This document shows, piece by piece, positions 53,203 through 61,908 of a DNA stretch of 64,000 bases. The notes beneath the pieces are model-generated. The model searched no databases and had not been told where the DNA came from. It saw only the letters and a list, made by a program, of their open reading frames with translations. Origin of the DNA: an uncultured Alphaproteobacteria bacterium (GTDB taxonomy: Bacteria > Pseudomonadota > Alphaproteobacteria > RF32 > CAG-239); contig CAJTMA010000001.1 of assembly GCA_910577205.1 (NCBI GenBank), positions 1 through 64,000 of the forward strand, written 5' to 3'. The position numbers were made by a program, and so were the translations under genes. Each line of letters opens with the position of its first letter. Within the stretch, counting starts at the first letter, position 1.

Positions 53203-53496
53203 CATTTGCAAATGTGAAAGATGATTTTCTGAAATTCAGTAAAGACAAAGAATTGATAGCTCATAATTTATCGTTTGACTTGGGTTTTATAAATCACGAA
53301 CTCGGTTTTGAGCTGACCAACAAGATGACAGATACGCTTAGCTGGCTAAAGAAGCTTTTCCGAACATGCGATGCAGCTTAGACGGCTTTGCGAAAGATTT
53401 AATATAGATGCCAGCAAAAGAGACATCAACGGAGCATTGCTTGATGCTGAATTGTTATCACAGGTTTATTGCAAATTAATTCAAAACAAAAAATAG
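53203..53496 (+). pseudogene. dnaQ-like exonuclease remnant with frameshifts
   Basis: The piece reads 'KDKELIAHNLSFDLGFINHE' (exonuclease III-type motif), then after frameshifts 'PNMRCSLDG' and 'CERFNIDASKRDINGALLDA', ending with TAG at 53494-53496. This is the order of the DnaQ epsilon-subunit C-terminal half (H-x-A-FD, SLDALCxRxxI, HGALxDA). The N-terminal part with the DxE motif is missing and at least two shifts break the rest. Confidence 0.8.
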
Positions 53497-53618
53497 CATT
53501 TCATTATCTTTGAATTTGGGCTGTTATTACATTTTTTAGTTTATGAATCCTAATGTTTCCTTGATTCTTGTAAGAAACCTTGTAGGCTATATATAATAAA
53601 GATTTTAAAGGAGTAGTT

Positions 53619-55088
53619 ATGATTGAAAAAATAAAAGCGCTGATAGCTCAAGGCGAAGGATTAAAGGTTGAATTTAAGGAAGCACAAGGTGGTTTTCCTA
53701 AAAGTGTTTATGAAACAATTTGCGCTTTTTCCAATACTCAAGGCGGCGAAATTTTATTGGGCGTTGCCGATAATGGCGAAATTAAAGGTGTTCCTGAAAG
53801 TAGTATATCCCAATATAAAAAAGATTTTTCTAATACAATCAATAATCCGGATAAAATCAATCCTCAGTTGTACCTTTCTATGGATGAAGTAAAAATTGAC
53901 GGTTGCGTTGTATTGTATATTTTAGTTCCTAAAAGCTCGGCAGTTCATCGTTGCGGTGGTAAAATTATAATTCGTAGTCACGAAGGGGATATTGATATAA
54001 CCAACAATCAAACACAAGTAGCGCGTTTATATTCCGAAAAAGACACATCTTATTCTGAAAATGACATTTATCCATATATAACGATGGCTGATTTACGCGA
54101 GGATTTGATTGATAAGTGTCGAAAAATGGCCATACAAAGAATTGCCGATCATCCGTGGAAGTATATGAACAATGAAGAATTACTCAGAAGTGCTGGTTTG
54201 TATAAAATAGACAGATGTAACAATAAAGAGGGATATACTCTTGCCTGTGTTCTGTTGTTTGGTAAAGACGATGTGATACTGGATATTTTACCGCATCACC
54301 GAACAGATTTGATTGTTCGGGTTCAAGATAAAGAACGGTACGATGACAGAGATACAGTTAAAACTAACCTGATAGAGAGCTATGACCGGATAATGGCCTT
54401 TGTAAATAAGCATTTGCCTTCTCCGTTTTATTTAGAGGGTGATATTCGGATTGATATCCGCAGTATTTTATTTAGAGAAATTGCGGTCAATATGCTTATT
54501 CACAGAGAATTTACCTATCGTTATTATGCCCGTTTGATTATTGAAGCAGACAAAATAATCATAGAAAATGCCAATAAACCGTTTATCCATGGCAATATTA
54601 ACCCTGATACAAATATACCGCATCCGAAAAATCCTATTTTGGCGAACTTCTTTAAAGAAATTGGTTTGGCTGATGAATTAGGTTCCGGGGTGCGAAAGAT
54701 AACCAAGTATGCCAAGCCCTATGCCGGGCATGAACCGGTATTGGAAGATGGTGAAGTATTTAAAGTTGATTGGAAAATTGACTTTTTCAAGCAATTTGAT
54801 CTAGAGCACTCAGTTGGAAGTGTTGTAAGCAGCACAGTAACTGTACCAGTAAGTGATCAAGTAAGTGATCAAGTAAGTGATCAAGTAGAAATAATTCTAA
54901 AATTTTGTGAAGAGCCGAGGGCGTTAACAGAAATTATGTCTAAAGTAAAATATACAAGCCGAGTTCATTTTATGAAAAAAATGATTAGACCACTTATTGA
55001 AAAAGGATTAATTGCTCGAACAAATCCATCTTCTCCTCATGCCCCAAATCAAAAATATATAACCATTAAAAGGAGCCGCGATGACTAA
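53619..55088 (+). CDS. AlbA_2/Schlafen-like DNA-binding protein with winged helix
   Basis: 489 aa with AAGGAG upstream. N-terminal AlbA_2 domain ('EGLKVEFKEAQGGFPKS', 'FSNTQGGEILLGVADNG'), a middle ATP-binding-like region as in COG2865 proteins ('REIAVNMLIHREFTYR', 'GLADELGSGVRKI'), then 'VSDQV' repeats and a C-terminal winged helix. These proteins are usually regulators, often found in mobile regions; some resemble Schlafen nucleases. Not linked by overlap to neighbours. Confidence 0.82.
   Translation: MIEKIKALIAQGEGLKVEFKEAQGGFPKSVYETICAFSNTQGGEILLGVADNGEIKGVPESSISQYKKDFSNTINNPDKINPQLYLSMDEVKIDGCVVLYILVPKSSAVHRCGGKIIIRSHEGDIDITNNQTQVARLYSEKDTSYSENDIYPYITMADLREDLIDKCRKMAIQRIADHPWKYMNNEELLRSAGLYKIDRCNNKEGYTLACVLLFGKDDVILDILPHHRTDLIVRVQDKERYDDRDTVKTNLIESYDRIMAFVNKHLPSPFYLEGDIRIDIRSILFREIAVNMLIHREFTYRYYARLIIEADKIIIENANKPFIHGNINPDTNIPHPKNPILANFFKEIGLADELGSGVRKITKYAKPYAGHEPVLEDGEVFKVDWKIDFFKQFDLEHSVGSVVSSTVTVPVSDQVSDQVSDQVEIILKFCEEPRALTEIMSKVKYTSRVHFMKKMIRPLIEKGLIARTNPSSPHAPNQKYITIKRSRDD
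54849..54884 (+). repeat. 12-bp tandem repeat x3 inside the AlbA_2 gene
   Basis: Three exact copies of GTAAGTGATCAA give VSDQ-VSDQ-VSDQ in frame. Copy number change would alter length by 4 aa without a frameshift. Confidence 0.85.
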
Positions 55089-55521
55089 AAATATAACAGA
55101 AGTTATTTTTGATGTGAGATGGTGGCAAATCCTGAAAATTATGTTGTGAAAACCAATTTTGTAAGAAAAAACTTTTTAAAAATTTGGCATTGACAATATG
55201 CCGTTAATTTATTCGCTTTGGTCTAGTTATTTTGAAAAGCTGGGGTATTGGCACAATTTGAATAGATATCCATGGGAAACTCTGAAGTTCTATAGTAACT
55301 ACAAACCTAACGGTTTGATCACGCTTGTTAGCGTAGAGCGGCATCGTTCCAGCACCTTGACATTCAGCCCCGAGTAAATTCAGGGTTTTCAATAAGGCAT
55401 CTGATAAAGAGGTAAAAACGTTTTTGTGTATAATAATTATGGGAAAAGAAGAAATATTTATAGCTTTTTTAAATAAATATGTTTAGCATTTGTATCTGTA
55501 AGGCAATTTGAATAATATGAT
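55089..55521. other. Intergenic region without a recognised gene
   Basis: AT-rich. An ATG at 55081 overlaps the AlbA_2 stop but gives only about 22 codons. A 59-codon frame at 55198-55377 (+) and a 62-codon frame on the other strand at 55204-55392 have no ribosome sites and no recognised family, so neither is called. Confidence 0.5.
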
Positions 55522-56484
55522 ATGTTAAAAGTTGGAAGTTTCTTTGCTGGTATTGGAGGAATTTGCTTAGCATTTAAAAATGCTGGGTATGAGTTGGTAT
55601 GGTCAAATGAAATAGATAAAGCCGCTTGTAAAACCTATCGTAAAAATTTCCATCATCAGTTGATTGAGGATGACATTTGTAATTTAAAGCCAGAAAACCT
55701 TTCAAAAGTTGATGTTATAACAGGAGGTTTTCCTTGCCAAGCATTTTCAATTGCTGGATATCGAAAAGGTTTTGAAGATCCTAGAGGAAAGTTGTTTTTT
55801 CAAATGCTGAAATTTATAGATGAATTTCAGCCTAGAGTTTTATTTTTTGAAAATGTTAGATATTTAAAAACACATAATAATGGTAATACTTATTTTGCAA
55901 TCAAAAAAGCTTTAGAAGATCGAGGATATTATATTGCAGATAAAGTTTTGGATACATGCGAATGTTCTATTTTACCGCAACATCGGCAACGCTTTTATAT
56001 GGTTTGTTTCAGAAATGAAAAACAAAAAGATTTATTTGAAAAAGTAGGCTGGCCGAAACCTATTAATGAAAATCAGCGGCTGACATTTGATGAAATTGTT
56101 GATAAATCAGCTGATAGTGTTCATTACTTTGAAAACTATCCTCATTATTACTTTACAGCACTTAAAGCTGTTGATGATAAAAAAGCTTTTTATCAGTGGA
56201 GAAGAGTATACTGTCGCAAAAATAAAAGCGGTGTTTGTCCAACTTTAACAGCAAATATGGGCGGCGGTGGGCATAATGTTCCCTTAGTTATGGATGAACG
56301 GGGTCTCAGAAGATTAACCCCGGAAGAATGTTTAAGGTTACAAGGATTTGATGATAAGATTTTTTCATTTCCGGATGATATAAGTATGGGTAATAAATAT
56401 AAGCAGGTTGGAAATTCTGTTTCTGTTCCGATCGTTCAGGCTATAGCAGAAAGTATTCGTGATATATTGGATAGGATAAAATGA
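55522..56484 (+). CDS. DNA (cytosine-5)-methyltransferase
   Basis: 320 aa. All main C5 motifs are present: SAM site 'FFAGIGGICLAFKNAGYE', catalytic PC in 'GGFPCQAFSIAG' (Cys 72), 'FENVRYLKTH' (ENV), 'ILPQHRQRFYMVCF', and the C-terminal 'LTPEECLRLQGF' and 'GNSVSVPIVQAIAESI'. It modifies cytosine in a specific, unknown site. It leads the six-gene operon with MORC, Z1, DUF4420 and AIPR proteins, so it is probably the protecting methylase of that system. Confidence 0.95.
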   Translation: MLKVGSFFAGIGGICLAFKNAGYELVWSNEIDKAACKTYRKNFHHQLIEDDICNLKPENLSKVDVITGGFPCQAFSIAGYRKGFEDPRGKLFFQMLKFIDEFQPRVLFFENVRYLKTHNNGNTYFAIKKALEDRGYYIADKVLDTCECSILPQHRQRFYMVCFRNEKQKDLFEKVGWPKPINENQRLTFDEIVDKSADSVHYFENYPHYYFTALKAVDDKKAFYQWRRVYCRKNKSGVCPTLTANMGGGGHNVPLVMDERGLRRLTPEECLRLQGFDDKIFSFPDDISMGNKYKQVGNSVSVPIVQAIAESIRDILDRIK

Positions 56485-56497
56485 GAGGAAAGTGAGA

Positions 56498-56734
56498 ATG
56501 GCGTTGCTTAATTCGCAAAAATTTTCAGCAATATCAAAAAGTAAAAATAGTATTCATCAAACAACAGAAGCTGTATATACTGTTTTTGATGTGAGTGGCA
56601 AAACAATTTTCCAAATTGACACTTTTGGAACAAAGAAACGGGAGCATCCAGAAAAGGTAAGTCAATCTATTCAAATTGATAAAGATATGGCTCAAATACT
56701 TATTAACAAATTAAAGAATACATTTAATCTGTAA
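56498..56734 (+). CDS. Small protein in the methylase/MORC operon
   Basis: 78 aa from ATG 56498 (AGGAAAG upstream), 13 nt after the methylase stop. It is basic, with 'VYTVFDVSGKTIFQIDTFGT' and a C-terminal Lys/Gln helix. Small proteins at this place are often annotated as 'methionyl-tRNA formyltransferase-like' in such operons, but I see no enzyme motif. Confidence 0.65.
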   Translation: MALLNSQKFSAISKSKNSIHQTTEAVYTVFDVSGKTIFQIDTFGTKKREHPEKVSQSIQIDKDMAQILINKLKNTFNL

Positions 56735-56752
56735 ATCGTGAGAGAATAAATC

Positions 56753-58234
56753 ATGCCCAAAGAGAGACTAGAACCAAATCCCTCCTCATTTGTTCATTCT
56801 CTTCGAAGTGTGGGGTATTCCTTAGAAACAGCAGTCGCAGATATTATAGATAACAGCATTTCGGCAAATGCTGATAGAATTGATATTGTATTTGAATATA
56901 AAGCCAACGGACCATTATTTGCGATTATTGATAATGGTTATGGAATGTCGTCAGATGAACTGAAAGAAGCCATGAGGCTAGGTACATTCAGCCCGTTATT
57001 TCCACGAAAACAAACAGATTTGGGACGTTTTGGTTTGGGAATGAAAACAGCATCTTTTGCTATTTGTCAGCGGTTGACTGTGGTATCTTCAAAAGATGTA
57101 TTGATTGGCGCACAATGGGATTTAGAAGATATTCAAAATGATAATGCTTGGAATTTAAATATTTTATCTGAAAAAGATGTTGCTATATATTCATTTTTAA
57201 AGAATTATCCTGATTTTGGAACAGCTGTTATCTGGGAAAAAATTGATCATATTATTGATAGAGACTGTAAAGAGCCGCAAAAAGAATTTGAGGCAAAAAT
57301 TCTAATTTTGGAAAAGCATTTGTCTTTGACATTTCATCGCTATTTAGATGGAGAACGAGGATTACCTAAAATCAAAATTTTTATAAATGGTCATCAACTG
57401 CAGGGCTTTGATCCTTTCAATCTTAAAAATCCAGCCACGCAAGAGCTGGAAAAAGATGAAATTGTTTTTAAAAACTCTAAAGTTACCATAGTTCCATATA
57501 TACTTCCCCATCACAGTAAAACATCGGCGGATGAATATGAAAAATATGCTGGTGACGGAGGATATTTGGCCAACCAGGGATTTTATGTATATCGTAATAA
57601 AAGACTAATTATTCATGGTTCTTGGTTTCGTTTAGCAACACCGGAGACATTAACAAAATTAGCGAGAGTTAAGATAGATATATCTAATGATATGGATGCT
57701 GAATGGGAACTGGATGTAAAGAAATCTATGGCTCGTCCTCCATCCGTTATTCGAATGAGACTGAAAAACATTATAGAAAAAATCAGAGATAAATCTGCAA
57801 AAACGTATAGAGCTAGAGGGCGGCGCATCATCGATCAAAGTGTAACCCAAATGTGGGAAAAACATGTTGCTCAAGGTAAAGTTTGTTATAAAATCAATTT
57901 AGATCATCCTTTGGTTTATAAAATAAAAGAAAATATTTCTTCTCAATATGAAGCTGATTTTGTTATGTTACTAGATATGCTGGCAAAATGTTTTCCTACA
58001 GATTTATTGTTTCATGATTATGCTGCGATACCTCAGAATATTGTTCAGAATGATCTCAATGTTGAGGAACTTATGGATGTTGCAAAAAAAATAGTACATG
58101 ACTGGGTTTGCAATGAAGGAATAGGAGTGAATGAAGCGATGAATCGTTTGTCAAATATTACACCGTTTGATAAATATTGGGATGCTATACGAGAGAATTT
58201 AACAAAGGAAATGAAAAGCCATGATGGTAAATAG
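56753..58234 (+). CDS. MORC/MutL-like GHKL ATPase
   Basis: 493 aa. GHKL ATPase motifs: 'SLETAVADIIDNSISANAD' (N box, with Asp where GHL proteins usually have Glu), 'IIDNGYGMSSDEL' (G1), 'RFGLGMKTASFAIC' (G2), then an S5-like transducer domain and helical C-terminus. This is the prokaryotic MORC-like type linked to R-M systems. It should act as an ATP-gated clamp on DNA. The stop overlaps the Z1 gene. Confidence 0.88.
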   Translation: MPKERLEPNPSSFVHSLRSVGYSLETAVADIIDNSISANADRIDIVFEYKANGPLFAIIDNGYGMSSDELKEAMRLGTFSPLFPRKQTDLGRFGLGMKTASFAICQRLTVVSSKDVLIGAQWDLEDIQNDNAWNLNILSEKDVAIYSFLKNYPDFGTAVIWEKIDHIIDRDCKEPQKEFEAKILILEKHLSLTFHRYLDGERGLPKIKIFINGHQLQGFDPFNLKNPATQELEKDEIVFKNSKVTIVPYILPHHSKTSADEYEKYAGDGGYLANQGFYVYRNKRLIIHGSWFRLATPETLTKLARVKIDISNDMDAEWELDVKKSMARPPSVIRMRLKNIIEKIRDKSAKTYRARGRRIIDQSVTQMWEKHVAQGKVCYKINLDHPLVYKIKENISSQYEADFVMLLDMLAKCFPTDLLFHDYAAIPQNIVQNDLNVEELMDVAKKIVHDWVCNEGIGVNEAMNRLSNITPFDKYWDAIRENLTKEMKSHDGK

Positions 58235-60941
58235 TTCTGAAGATGATTTAGAAAGAGCTGCTGTTGCAATAATAAGTCATAAATCTGTATCCGAAATTAC
58301 AAAAGTATTTATTTCAAATACAGTTCAGATGCTGGCATCGGCATTTTCACTGTCTCAAGAACAGTTAACTAAAGTTCAACGCAGGATAGAAGAACGTTTT
58401 TCATTTACGATGGAGACTGGTGATATTCTTCAAGAAAAATTTGAACCCTGGCTTGATAATCGAAAAGGAAGTATTGAATGGTATTATTGGAAAAGATATA
58501 AAGAATATCTTTTGAACAAAAAACAGATGGGACCTAAAGTTGTTTCTTCTTTAGATGAAGTTACCGAAAGAATTTTAGGCCTTTCTGAAAATCCTGAAAA
58601 GCAGGGAGTTTGGGAACGAAAGGGAATGGTAGTTGGACAGGTTCAATCAGGAAAAACAGCTAATTATGTAGGATTAATTTCTAAAGCAGCCGATGCTGGG
58701 TATAAAGTTTTTATAGTTATTGCTGGGATAACAAATTCTTTGAGGCGTCAAACTCAAATGAGAATTGAACAGGGATTTACGGGATATAGCACCGGTAATG
58801 ATAATTTTTTGCCGACCGGCGTTGGTATTGCAGACAACAACAGTCTTGCCAAAAGACCAATTACCTTTACAACCATATATAAAGATTTCAATAAAAATCT
58901 AGCCTCTCAGGTAGGAGCAAATATTAAAAGCTTTGCAAATCCTGTTATTTTTGTGATAAAAAAGAATACAAATACATTGCGTAATCTTATAGATTGGCTT
59001 AAACAGAACGTTCAATCTCGAGATAGCATAGCCGGGATTGATGATGTACCTATGATGTTAATAGATGATGAAGCGGATAATGCTTCTATTAATACAAGTA
59101 AAGACCCGGAAAAGGCTACTAAAATTAATGCGTTAATTAGAGAATTATTAGGAATATTCAAAGAAAAATGTTATATTGGGTATACAGCGACACCTTTTGC
59201 GAATATTTTTATTGATAATACACCTGCAAAGGAATTAGGAGAGGATCTATTTCCAAAAGATTTTATATATTGCCTTGATGCTCCATCTAATTATTTTGGT
59301 GCTAATAAAATATTTTTAGATATGCCAGAACGAATTGTAAAAATAATTTCAGATCACCAAAAAAATCTTTCAGATGGTTCAATTTCAGGGAATATTCCTA
59401 TTGTTCACAAGAAAGATTTAGAAATAAAAGAACTGCCACAAAGTCTTTGTGATGCAATTAATTTATTTATTTTAGTAAGAGCTATTCGAATTCTGCGAGG
59501 TAATGGCGATTCTCATAATTCTATGTTAGTAAATGTTTCTCGGTATAATGATGTTCAAGGAAGAATTAAAGAAAAAATAATTGAATATTTATCTGAACTG
59601 CAAAACTCGATTCGATATTCTTACAAAATGCCCAATGCGGAAACCTATCCAGTAATTAGTAATTTAAAACGGTTATTTGATATAGAATATTCTCAAACCT
59701 GCGGTATTAGATGGCTAGATATTCAGGACAAGCTGCATGAAGCTGCCGCTCCCATAAAAGTATATAATATTAATCAGCGGTCTCAAGATGCATTAGATTA
59801 TGAAAAATATAGTCAGGGATTAAATATAATAGCTGTTGGCGGTTTAGCATTATCTCGAGGACTTACATTGGAAGGGTTGAGCATCAGTTATCTGATTCGC
59901 AACACAATGATGTACGATACTTTAATGCAGATGGGGCGTTGGTTTGGTTATCGGGATGGTTATGAAGATCTCTGCAGGGTTTATATGCCTCAAGAATCGT
60001 TTAATTGGTATGAATTTATAACGGATGCAACGAATGAATTAATTTCTGATTTTAAATATATGACATCGTTAAGTGCAACACCTAGTAGTTTCGGCTTAAG
60101 AGTAAGGAAAAGTCCGTTTAAGTTGTTAATTACAGCAAAAAATAAGATGTTACATGGCATGCCTATTAGAGAAAAAGTAGATCTATCTGGTCGCTATGTT
60201 GAAACAAAACGTGTATATATATCAAAGGAAGAATTAGAACATAATCAAAAGCTTTTTTATGATTTGATTGCTAAGTTGCAGTCCTTAACTCCTCAAGATT
60301 CTAACTGTTCTGGATATTTATGGTCAGATGTGCCGTCAGAATTTGTTGAAGATTTTATTAGAGATTTTAGAAATCATGAAACTTCAACTGATACCCAGAC
60401 TTATCTGATGCATAGATTTATAAAAAATATGACAACCAGAGACAACATTACCTGCTGGGATATAACATTAATAAGTCTAAAAAGGGCAAATGTTGAAGAA
60501 TTTCAACTTCCTATTGAAGGAAAGCCTCTTGCAGTAAAGAAACCATTTAGAACAATAGGAAAATTTACTTCTGATGGCAAAGGTATTGAAGTCAGCTCAC
60601 GGAGGAGAATGGCGTCAGAAGGTGTTGAACAAATTGGTTTGTCCGAAGAACAGATAATGCGAGCAGAATCTGGTTTTAAACCGAATGGAAAGAATAACAT
60701 AGATCAGGCTTATCGGAGAGTGAGAGTAAAACCTCTATTGATTTTATTTATTGCTGATTTTAATGATGAAAAAAATATCTATAATAATATACCTGTTTAT
60801 GGAATAAGTTTCCCTTATATAAATCGAAATTATGAATATGAAGGTGAAGAATATATGGTTAACTTACAATGGATTCAGGAAAACTATGGGGTATTAACAG
60901 ATAATGATGAAGATGAGGATGTAGATGAAGAAGATAAATGA
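58221..60941 (+). CDS. Z1-domain P-loop ATPase (helicase-like)
   Basis: 906 aa. Walker A 'VGQVQSGKTANYVG' (Lys 145) and Walker B 'MMLIDDEADNASINTS', then 'YIGYTATPFANIFID' and 'TLMQMGRWFGYRDGYEDLCR', the hallmarks of the Z1 family, which resemble superfamily II helicases. The C-terminal end is acidic. In MORC-linked R-M systems it is thought to be the motor. It overlaps the MORC gene by 14 nt and the DUF4420 gene by 17 nt. Confidence 0.92.
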   Translation: MMVNSSEDDLERAAVAIISHKSVSEITKVFISNTVQMLASAFSLSQEQLTKVQRRIEERFSFTMETGDILQEKFEPWLDNRKGSIEWYYWKRYKEYLLNKKQMGPKVVSSLDEVTERILGLSENPEKQGVWERKGMVVGQVQSGKTANYVGLISKAADAGYKVFIVIAGITNSLRRQTQMRIEQGFTGYSTGNDNFLPTGVGIADNNSLAKRPITFTTIYKDFNKNLASQVGANIKSFANPVIFVIKKNTNTLRNLIDWLKQNVQSRDSIAGIDDVPMMLIDDEADNASINTSKDPEKATKINALIRELLGIFKEKCYIGYTATPFANIFIDNTPAKELGEDLFPKDFIYCLDAPSNYFGANKIFLDMPERIVKIISDHQKNLSDGSISGNIPIVHKKDLEIKELPQSLCDAINLFILVRAIRILRGNGDSHNSMLVNVSRYNDVQGRIKEKIIEYLSELQNSIRYSYKMPNAETYPVISNLKRLFDIEYSQTCGIRWLDIQDKLHEAAAPIKVYNINQRSQDALDYEKYSQGLNIIAVGGLALSRGLTLEGLSISYLIRNTMMYDTLMQMGRWFGYRDGYEDLCRVYMPQESFNWYEFITDATNELISDFKYMTSLSATPSSFGLRVRKSPFKLLITAKNKMLHGMPIREKVDLSGRYVETKRVYISKEELEHNQKLFYDLIAKLQSLTPQDSNCSGYLWSDVPSEFVEDFIRDFRNHETSTDTQTYLMHRFIKNMTTRDNITCWDITLISLKRANVEEFQLPIEGKPLAVKKPFRTIGKFTSDGKGIEVSSRRRMASEGVEQIGLSEEQIMRAESGFKPNGKNNIDQAYRRVRVKPLLILFIADFNDEKNIYNNIPVYGISFPYINRNYEYEGEEYMVNLQWIQENYGVLTDNDEDEDVDEEDK

Positions 60942-61899
60942 TAATCCGTGGGAGTTGTTGGAAATTCCAATTAGTGGTAAGGTATCCTCAAAGAGATTAA
61001 ATTCTCAAAATCCGTATGATTTTTATATTGGAAGAAATACTGAAGGAAAATATCTACTCATTTTTTCACTTAATTCTGTAATATTAGATAACACTCCTGT
61101 TTCTATTCAAATGAATGGAATAGATATAAAAAAAGAATTTATTGATAATAAAAATTCAATATGCTTAATTTTGAAAGATGTGTCTGATTGGCAAATTTTT
61201 AAGAAAATATGTGTTGATGTATGTGAATATTCAGCACAAGCTTCAGAAGAACGTAATGCTGTTAAATCTTTTTATAATAGACTTCTTTATTGGCAGTATT
61301 TTCTCAATAAATCAAGAGAAAACGTTCTATCAAAGGAAGAGCAAATAGGTTTGTCAGGGGAGCTTATTTTTCTTGAAAAGTTTGTATTGAAAAAATACTC
61401 AGCATTGGATGCCGTAAATTATTGGACTGGATGTGAAAAAGATACTCAGGATTTTTCTATTAACAATAAAAGAATTGAAATAAAAACCACGATTTCTCCA
61501 TCGAAGGAAGAAGTTCAGATATCATCATTAGAACAATTATATACATTAAACTGCCAGCTGGAATTAGCTGTTATCTTGCTAGGAAAGTCTTCTTCTGATC
61601 ATGCAGATAGTTTCAGTTTATATTCTTTAGCAGATAGAATTGCCTGCAAATTAAAAGAACAATCTATTCCTGCTTTTGATTTGTTTCTTTCAAAGTTGGC
61701 ATCCGCTGGTTTTATCTTAGATGGCTGTTGTAATGATGATTTTTATATTTTTAATACAATTTCCTGTTATCATGTACTCTCTGGATTTCCTCGATTAACG
61801 CCGGAAAATATTTCTTTGGGTATTAAGAAAGTGAAATATATACTTGATTTAGAGAAATGTACCTCTTGGATATTTAACTCTAATGAAATTTTGGATTAG
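60925..61899 (+). CDS. DUF4420 / PD-(D/E)XK-motif endonuclease-like protein
   Basis: 324 aa. Helical N-terminus, then the restriction-like core 'GLSGELIFLEKFVLKKY' and 'DTQDFSINNKRIEIKTTISP' with D...E-x-K (about 180). It is the likely nuclease of the module. The gene starts inside the end of the Z1 gene, so the two are coupled, and it stops 9 nt before the AIPR gene. Confidence 0.85.
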   Translation: MKKINDNPWELLEIPISGKVSSKRLNSQNPYDFYIGRNTEGKYLLIFSLNSVILDNTPVSIQMNGIDIKKEFIDNKNSICLILKDVSDWQIFKKICVDVCEYSAQASEERNAVKSFYNRLLYWQYFLNKSRENVLSKEEQIGLSGELIFLEKFVLKKYSALDAVNYWTGCEKDTQDFSINNKRIEIKTTISPSKEEVQISSLEQLYTLNCQLELAVILLGKSSSDHADSFSLYSLADRIACKLKEQSIPAFDLFLSKLASAGFILDGCCNDDFYIFNTISCYHVLSGFPRLTPENISLGIKKVKYILDLEKCTSWIFNSNEILD

Positions 61900-61908
61900 G
61901 ACAAAAAT

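Noticed and set aside
55198-55377. A 59-codon plus-strand frame (and a 62-codon one on the other strand)
   Set aside because: No ribosome site, no family and AT-rich composition; too weak to call.
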